A stretch of 64,000 nt of DNA, taken from contig NC_051445.1 of NCBI RefSeq assembly GCF_001649575.2, positions 11,816,296-11,880,295 on the forward strand, read 5' to 3'. Source of the DNA: Kryptolebias marmoratus. Its lineage: Eukaryota > Chordata > Actinopteri > Cyprinodontiformes > Rivulidae. A model generated the notes under the pieces. The model did not search any database. It had not been told where the DNA came from and was given only the letters and a program-made list of their open reading frames with translations. Both the position numbers and the translations under genes were made by a program. Position 1 is the first letter of the stretch; each line of letters opens with the position of its first letter. Positions 57,401 to 64,000 of this stretch are shown one piece after another.

Positions 57401-59701
57401 GCATTGATAAACGGTGTCTCTACGGACCCATTTTTACGCAAACATGAATATTTTTATGTTTTTGGGCCTGGAGCCTGAGCTCTTTCTGACTCATTTTCGG
57501 TCACATATGTTTAAAAAATTAACCACTTACATTTACTGCTTTCTTCTTTCAATGACTCTGTAAAATACAGAGAAATGAGACAGTGATCTCTGATCATGTT
57601 TGCTTTTGTTTAGCTGGGGATTGCATAATTCATGTATCGTTTGGGAACATTTTTAGCCCAGGTAATACCGTTCTTTCTCTGTATTTCGATTAGAACTGGT
57701 CAGTTACTGCGAGGATTCAGTTGAAGGTTCGAATCATCGCACTGAATGAGGACTCACGAGCCCGAGGTCTCAGTTAACCCGAATCCTCCATATCCTCTGG
57801 CAAACTGCTGCTACATTAGTGAACTCCTTAAAAAAATACTGCAGAATCCCGGAAACACTGCCTATCCAGACGAGTCGGGTGTCGGATCTGAGTTAAAAAC
57901 TCACTAAACTCACATTTTCTAGTTTTTCATTAGAAAAACGGGGAACTCAGACTGACCCAGGGAGTCAGTCTAAGTCGTGAGTTAAATGTTGAAATTATCA
58001 AGTGGTTGAACAGACGGCTGTTCGTTATGTGGCTGATATATCTTATGCTCATGTTATGATGATGGTGACAATACGTATAGTGGGAACGACTCAAGTGACA
58101 CAAGTGAGTGACTGAGATTAACTCGAGTCCATAAAGTGAACCAAATTTACCAGCTTTGATATATGATGTGGTTAATGTGGATGTTCTTGCCACCATTTTT
58201 GGTTAAAATGTCTGGATGGAGAAAGAAAAACTGATCCATCCTGAGTAGTTTAGCTCGCTCTTTATGTTTCATGTTTTCGTAAAGCTCCTAGCATTACATT
58301 ATTGCTGCACAGTAGCAGTTTTGATGCGCTTCAAGTGTGTATTTTTCTATAATTTATGTCCTCCCCTCAGGTGTTCAGCTGGGATTTTATTACACCAGGA
58401 TCCAGTAAAACCAGCCCCATGTGTGTCGCCTGCCTCCTCTTTCTATCAGTAACCCGTGTCGAGCTGGCCAGCGCTACAGCAGCATGCTAATTTACTGTGA
58501 AACCAGTGTAGTGTGTCCCATCACCGCCCCTCCTGTAATCCCTGCAGGTGAGAACGGGGCAGAGATGGATTCCTGAGTATCTGATTGAGGAGCACACAGG
58601 ATGAATAATTGATACGTAGGTTCTCCAAGCCAGTGAATGCACAGAATACACACAACTGTCTCGCAGCCCGTGCAGCCACCAGCAGCATCTCAGGCTAAAC
58701 TAATCCTGCAGGAAATGTGATGCGTCATTCAATTATTTGCAGCACATAGTGCCAGCTATCCTCTATTATTTGGATATGTGTGTGTGTGTGTGTGGATTGT
58801 GCATGTGTGTCCGCTCTCTAAATACACAGCAGAATTAAGTCAATTTGTCAACGTAAAAGCAGTTTATATTAGATGTTCCACATCTCTTTCAGATCCTGAG
58901 GCATAAATTTATATGCAGCATGAAGGAAAATTTAAACTGAATGTCTGTCCGGTCACTTCCAGCTTTAACGTCGCCAATATCAAAAAACACAAACTACAGG
59001 TTTTAAAGAAAGGAAGTGCAACTCATAAAATCAAAGAGGAGAAAATCCATGATGTAACCACGATTGCAGGCTAATGTTTTCTCCGAACAATCCTCTCTTT
59101 GCTCTGCCATCATTTATTTATCATCTTGTTTTGGTGCACTCGCCGTTGCGTGCCGCGCTCACGGCAGCACGATAATGTCAGCGTCTTCCAGGTCCATTTC
59201 TACGGGTCCGCCTCTGACCCAGAACCCAGCAGTCTAAACGAACAAAAGCCAAAGGGCGACGAGTTTTAACTGAGCTAAAGGTTTTAATTGCTCTCTGTGT
59301 TTGATAAAGACTGCCGACTGAGAGCAAAAACCAACGTTGAAGAGAGAGCATCTTTTGAGACTGAGTCTGGGTTCTTAAAGTTAGTGTTAAAGTAAGCAAA
59401 CTAGAAATAAACGCAAAATATAAAATTTCTAGAGACAATTTGAACCATGTTAATGCAGCTATGGCCTGAAAATCTTCTGTAGTGTATGTCAACTTGTTTC
59501 TGTAAAGCCTGACAGTAAACTGGGACTTACTTTTGCAATAATCCAAGTTGTCAAAATGTTAAAGCTGCTGCAAGTGGCTCATTAGTGTTACCACGGTAAC
59601 CACACACCTGCGCCTCTCACTCCCTGACAGCAGTCTTCATGGCGGTCAGAACCGTGAGGTCAAAAATCAGTCTTAAACCATCCCGCTGTATAAAAACTGA
59701 G
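57401..59701. other. Non-coding stretch, possible conserved element at 58600-58780
   Basis: No exon recognised. 58600-58780 is mixed in composition, with CTAATCCTGCAGGAAATG and TGCGTCATTCAATTATTTGC, and could be a conserved element. (GT)n at about 58778-58793. Confidence 0.45.
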
Positions 59702-60382
59702 GTCGTATTCAGACCTGACACATTAAGGTCCGCTTTAATCGAAGCAGAGTTCGTTTCCAGCGTTGGTCCGGACTTTTTGTGCAGGTGTGAATACAGTCAT
59801 GTGAACTCCGGTGCGGATCAAACAACCGGACCGAGACTCGCTTTTTGAGGTGGTCTCGGTCCGCTTCCAAACGAACTCTGGTGCGGTTCGCTTCTGGTGT
59901 GAATACAGACCGGACTTGAACCGAACTAACTACGTAAAGCACACGCCTTTTTGGACTTCACGGGCCACCGTTGCTAAGCATCATGGGACAAATAGCATTA
60001 TTGCTGCTAATGCTAACACCACCTCACGCATTTGCCAGCGCCGTTGCAAAATTAGAAGTAAAACGTCATTAAACCGACGATGAATGAGCTGCTCTTGAAT
60101 TTCAAAATGGTACTGTAATTGTACCGACAGAATGAATGTGCACATAACAAATACAGCACGCAGGACTTCCATCTTTATTTCCGGCTCTGTGCTCCAACCG
60201 CTGCCGCCGTCTTTCTGTCCAATGGGAGCAATGACCGTCACCCACGTGGCTTTGTTTATAAATTATAGTCCGCTTACAAAAAAGCACAATGTGAACTCAA
60301 ACCGCACCAAATGAAAAAAATAAAGTCCACTTTTGGTCCGGACCAAACAAGCGGACCAAAGGACTTTCCTGGTGTGAATACA
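59702..60382. mobile_element. Non-autonomous Harbinger-like element
   Basis: Left end GTCGTATTCAGACCTGACAC then AAGGTCCGCTTTAATCG. The right end read on the minus strand is TTGTATTCACACCAGGAAAG then TTTGGTCCGCTTGTTTGG. Repeated internal GGTGTGAATAC and CGGACC(G/A) phrases occur in both orientations (59800-59910, 60335-60382). About 680 bp, no transposase. PIF/Harbinger assignment is a recollection of similar fish repeats and is tentative. Confidence 0.6.
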
Positions 60383-61934
60383 AAAAAACAAACCTAAACC
60401 ACAGGTTGCAGACATGTATGTAGAAGATATGACCAAAAAAAAGCTTCACTTACAGTTTTGACAAGAAAAATCTGAGCTGAAATACGATAGAAGTCAATGA
60501 TCTGCACCCTGAGGGGCTTCTGAAAGGGCTCCTCCAAACTCCTTGGAATGACAGCTCAGAAGCTGGAGTGTGACATCATCAGACAGTAACGCTGAACAAT
60601 CAGGGGTAAAAGCTCCAAAAAACCTGAATCCTAATCGATTGTGTCGAATCTGTTAAAGAAATCAAAATGTCTGTTCAGTCATATGAAGTCCAACGTTCTG
60701 TGACCTGATTAAACTCTGAGAGATGTTTCTGCAGTGAAGCACAGAGCTCCAAACAGGGCTCAGGTTTCCTTACTCACTTCACCAGAATCCCGTTGTTGTC
60801 TATGTTTTGTTGTTTTTAATTTAATTTTATACTGTTCCTGATCAGAGGACACATTTCTTTGTATGAGTTTTCCTGAACATGAAGAGGGGAGGAGTAGCAA
60901 ACAAAAAAATCCTGACAGAAATGACAGAGAAACAGCCGAAAAGGTAAAAGCGTTGCCTTCATTTTTGTGAAGCATCGATTTTCTCAGCATGAATAAGGAC
61001 CTTTATATCAATCAGAGGCGACAGGAAGTCACGTTTGAGACCGCTGCTGGTTCTGATATCTGACCCGGTGGCTGAGGTTTGTAGTTTGTGATCAATTTAC
61101 TAATTCTTGGATGAATGCACCCTAAGTTCGATCACGGCAGGGGGATTCTTGAAATCTGTTTTCATATAGAGTCTAATCAGGAGAGGAGAAAAGCCTTTAA
61201 AAGAAGTTCTTCTTTAAACGTCCGGGTGTCCCTTTATTACCTTGAAAAGTCTCATAAAACTCAGATGTACAAATGAGTTTGACGCACTCTGTGACGAGGA
61301 TTATTATTCTCCTTGTTGTATTTTATTCTTCCTCGTCCGTGGCCGAGCAGTGACTGATGTCTTTCTCCTTGTGCCCGGCGCTTTAAAGACGAAAGGGATG
61401 GAGGAAGGGAGCATGAGACGGAGGAGGGGAAAAAAAATAATAATAACAAGAGCCACTTAAGAGGGTCCAAACCATTTAATCATTTAACCTGAAAGCCCTC
61501 TGAATGTCAAACTCCTCAAAGCGCCTCCTCCGTCCTTTTTGTCTCCTCCGCCGTGTCCCTCGTAAACTTCCCATTCTAATTTCCTTTATTGGCCCAGTCG
61601 TAATAGATTATTGTCAAAGCATCATTTTCAATGAAGGTATAATGATTCAGAATGCAATAAAGAAGAAAATTAGGTTTGGAAATTATGACTCAGCTGGGCT
61701 GCAGCTAACTCAATCTGCTGTTCGTTTCTGTATATTCTAATAAAACTGGAGAAGGACAAATCCTCGCATTCAGGAAACATAAATATGTGAATGTTGCTCC
61801 TGTTGCCGCTTCGAAACAGAGCCGGCTCAGCGGAAACGAGGGTTTAGGAAAGCGAGATTGATTGCATTAAAGGCTATTGGATCTGAGGCGTGAGATTGGT
61901 GGAAACGCCCACCAGCGTGCGTACTCCTGCCCCC
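60383..61934. other. Non-coding stretch
   Basis: No recognised gene. A purine-rich patch is at about 61390-61445. Confidence 0.5.
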
Positions 61935-61996
61935 GGTGGTCCGATGGTGGTCCGATGATGGTCCAATGGTCCGATGGTCCAATGGTCCGATGGTGG
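61935..61996. repeat. GGTCC(G/A)ATG minisatellite
   Basis: About six units of GGTCCGATG or GGTCCAATG, some preceded by an extra GTG or ATG, so 9- and 12-bp units alternate. Confidence 0.9.
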
Positions 61997-62168
61997 GCCC
62001 TCAGCGCAGCAGGAAACATGATCCTGATCCACAGGTCTGCACTGAAACCAGAGGCTGGTCGTCTCAGCACAGACGAGCTGCAGTTACTGAACGCTGTATG
62101 TGCAATGATTTCATCTCTGCCGTCCAGAATAATTCTTCCCTTTAAGCTGCTGCCATCAAACAGTACTA
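61997..62168. other. Short non-coding spacer
   Basis: No recognised feature; ends in the TA target of the mariner-like end. Confidence 0.5.
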
Positions 62169-62278
62169 CAGGGTCGGCCATTTATATGGATACACCTTAA
62201 TAAAACGGGAATGGTTGGTGATATTAACTTCCTGTTTGTGGCACATAAATATATGGGAGGGGGGAAACTTTTCAAGAC
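62169..62278 (+). mobile_element. Terminal fragment of a Tc1/mariner-like element
   Basis: CAGGGTCGGCCATTTATATG then GATACACCTTAATAAAACGG and GGCACATAAATATATGGGAG, directly after a TA (62167-62168). This matches the end of a common fish TA-inserting element as I recall it. The rest is missing or unrecognisable. Confidence 0.6.
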
Positions 62279-62934
62279 TTTTCAGCAAAAAATAAATAAA
62301 AATAAGATGGCTAAAAGTAGCAGAACTGTAGCTAAGATTTGAAATTAGCAGAAGAAGAAGCAGCAAGTACTCTAAAAGATTTTAACGTATTTCTGCGGGA
62401 AAGTATTTATAAATAAAGTTATACGTTTTGAAAAGCCGTCGTCAGAGTCGGCCTCCTTTTTATGAAACCTCGCTGTCGTTAGCAGCCAGTTTGTGGATGT
62501 CGGGGTGTGAGATTGTGAGGAAAGTGGGAATTGTGTCACTCAATGTGGGAGTTTTTTTTTCTCAGAGCCCCGGGGGACAGGTTTTTAACACATTCAGTAC
62601 CTGAACGCCACCGAGAGCTGCGCCCCTGCTAGGTGTTTCTGTGAGGTCAGGCTGAGGTTTTTTTGTGTTTTTGTCTGAACTTCAACAGCTGGATGTAATT
62701 GTGGTGACGGCGAGAGCGATTTAAGAAAGAACAAAAAGCTGAGACTTGTGAGGAACATCTCGTGTTTCCTGAGGATTTATAATCTGACAGGTTTTACGGA
62801 CAAGTTCAGGGTTCCCTGAACGCCACGTTTTGTTTGTCCGATCGTAACGGATTACTGGTAAAAGTAACTCAGCTTTCCAAACACACTTTTGTTCCCCGCT
62901 ATCATGAAAGGAAGGTGATCATGTAACTTCCTGT
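62279..62934. other. Non-coding stretch
   Basis: No recognised feature. Confidence 0.5.
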
Positions 62935-63428
62935 CTGTGTGTCTGTTAGCAAAATATCTCATGAGCCACAGGATGGATTTTAATGAAACTCTCAGAGAGT
63001 CATCATTGGATGTATCTCTATGACTCATTAACTTTTAAAGTCAGCTTGATTCAAGATGGCCGCCACAGCTAATCAACCTCAGCAAACACAATAACCACAT
63101 GTAACCAAGTCAGTTTTCCAGATATTGAGCTCAAATTTGAGGTGGTAGTAGCTGAGAGTCATCCCCAACACATACTCTGAGCGTTAACAGGTCAGATGAG
63201 ATCTTTTTGTAGAACTTTGACATCTGATGAACTCAAACCTGTTTGTCTGTCACTGGACAAACATCTGCAACTAATTAGGTTTTGAAGCCACCCCGATTCA
63301 AGATGGCTGCCACAGCCAGTCAATTTTGTCGAGCGCAAAAACTCATTTAATTTTGCAGATATGGAGCGAAGAATCGGTGCGGTGGTGGCTGAGAGTCGTA
63401 CTCTGAGCACTAATAGAAGGCAGCAGAA
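62935..63428 (+). repeat. Two tandem YR repeats, plus orientation
   Basis: Unit 1 starts TCTGTTAGCAAAATATCTCA (about 62941), core CAAGATGGCCGCCAC at 63052, then GAGGTGGTAGTAGCTGAGAG. Unit 2 is shorter (about 63226-63428), with core CAAGATGGCTGCCAC at 63299 and GCGGTGGTGGCTGAGAGTCG. A solo-LTR-like copy abuts unit 2 at 63429. Confidence 0.8.
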
Positions 63429-63752
63429 TGTCAGGATTCTGTTTCTTTTTGTATTTAGTGTTTCTGGTTTCTTTTGGTTTGGGTTTATCGTTGTCTTTAC
63501 GTTTTGTCTTATTTCTCTTATTCTCCTCAGTCTATCTCTTGTCTGCCTGCCACGCCCATCTACACCTGCCCCAAGCTTTGTAATCATTTCACCTGTGCCC
63601 ACTTCTCCCTAATTACCTCCTGTCTTTAAAACCCGGTCATCTCCTCCACTCACTCGCTGGTCCGCTGTCTGGTTGTCCCTCTTTTCTTGTGTCTCGTTCC
63701 CGGATTCTGTTATGCTTAGTTTTGCTGCCAAGTCAGCCTTTGTTTTTTTTTG
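63429..63752 (+). mobile_element. Solo-LTR-like insertion, copy F, interrupted by a Tc1-like element
   Basis: Starts TGTCAGGATTCTG and carries CACGCCCATCTACACCTG, CACCTGTGCCCACTTC, CTTTAAAACCCGGTCATC and GCTGCCAAGTCAGCC. The sequence then breaks at TA (63753-63754), where a Tc1-like end begins, so the last part with AATAAA is displaced beyond the window or lost. Confidence 0.72.
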
Positions 63753-63754
63753 TA

Positions 63755-64000
63755 CAGGTGCTGGTCATAAAATTAGAATATCATGAAAAAGTAGATTGAT
63801 TTCAGTAATTCCATTTAAAAAGTGAAACTTGTATATTATATTCATTCATTACATACAAACTCATATATTTCAAATGTTTATTTCATTTAATTTTGATGAT
63901 TACAAATGACAACAAATGAAAATCTCAAATTCATCATATCAGAAAATTAGAATATTACTGAAGACCAATAAAAACAAAGGATTTATAGAAATGTTGGCCA
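63755..64000. mobile_element. Tc1-like transposon terminus, running off the window
   Basis: CAGGTGCTGGTCATAAAATT then AGAATATCATGAAAAAGTAG, AAAGTGAAACTTGTATATTA and TTTCAAATGTTTATTTC follow a TA target dinucleotide. This is the terminal region of a widespread fish Tc1-like family. The transposase region would lie beyond 64000. Confidence 0.8.

Noticed and set aside
57720..57745. GGTTCGAATC, a B-box-like phrase
   Set aside because: No matching A-box or cloverleaf could be drawn around it, so it is not called a tRNA or SINE.
61060..61150. SINE-like phrases GGTGGCTGAGGTTTG and AGTTCGATCACGG
   Set aside because: Spacing and flanks do not fit a tRNA-derived SINE well enough, and no tail is visible.

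Overview
The window looks like nuclear DNA from a teleost fish. It is AT-leaning, almost free of long coding frames and dense in CA/GT and GA microsatellites. It carries the usual teleost repeats: a LINE with a GATG tail, Penelope-like debris, Tc1-like ends, non-autonomous inverted-repeat elements and solo-LTR-like insertions. There are four runs of N and one single N. Nothing looks prokaryotic: I saw no operons, CRISPR arrays, rRNA or convincing tRNA genes.

I can support one host gene with confidence, and it is too short to appear as a long open frame. The minus strand at 41283-41174 is the first coding exon of an ephrin-A gene. It has a signal peptide, then NRHSVYWNSSN, then a GTAAGA splice donor. 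The NRH-x-VYWNSSN form fits ephrin-A3 best. I saw no second ephrin exon, so 1-41173 is probably part of a very long intron 1. The stretch 41284 to about 42300 would be 5' UTR and promoter, interrupted by an assembly gap, and 42300-64000 would be upstream flank.

Region by region. 1-10 kb: plain intron with a 5'-truncated GATG-tailed LINE (4643-5140). 10.4-11.3 kb: a Penelope-like remnant split by an antisense LINE fragment with a visible target duplication. 12.8-23.3 kb: foldback elements, a hAT-like deletion derivative holding a decayed CGGBP1-like zinc finger (14128-14810), a solo LTR and another inverted-repeat element. 24-28 kb: microsatellites and the best candidates for conserved regulatory DNA. 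28.4-30.1 kb: tandem copies of a roughly 280-bp repeat with a YY1-like core. 30-41 kb: quiet intron with a 1.1-kb foldback element and a perfect 17-bp hairpin near exon 1. 42.5-47 kb: a foldback element, more of the 280-bp repeat and a microsatellite-rich, purine-skewed block. 48.9-64 kb: a cluster of solo LTRs, including one inserted inside another and one hit by a Tc1-like element, plus two more LINE fragments and a Harbinger-like element.

The genes do not form a system. What stands out is an ephrin-A first exon in repeat-rich DNA, with several dispersed families whose insertion order can be read directly. All family assignments come from reading the sequence; no alignment or database search was run.
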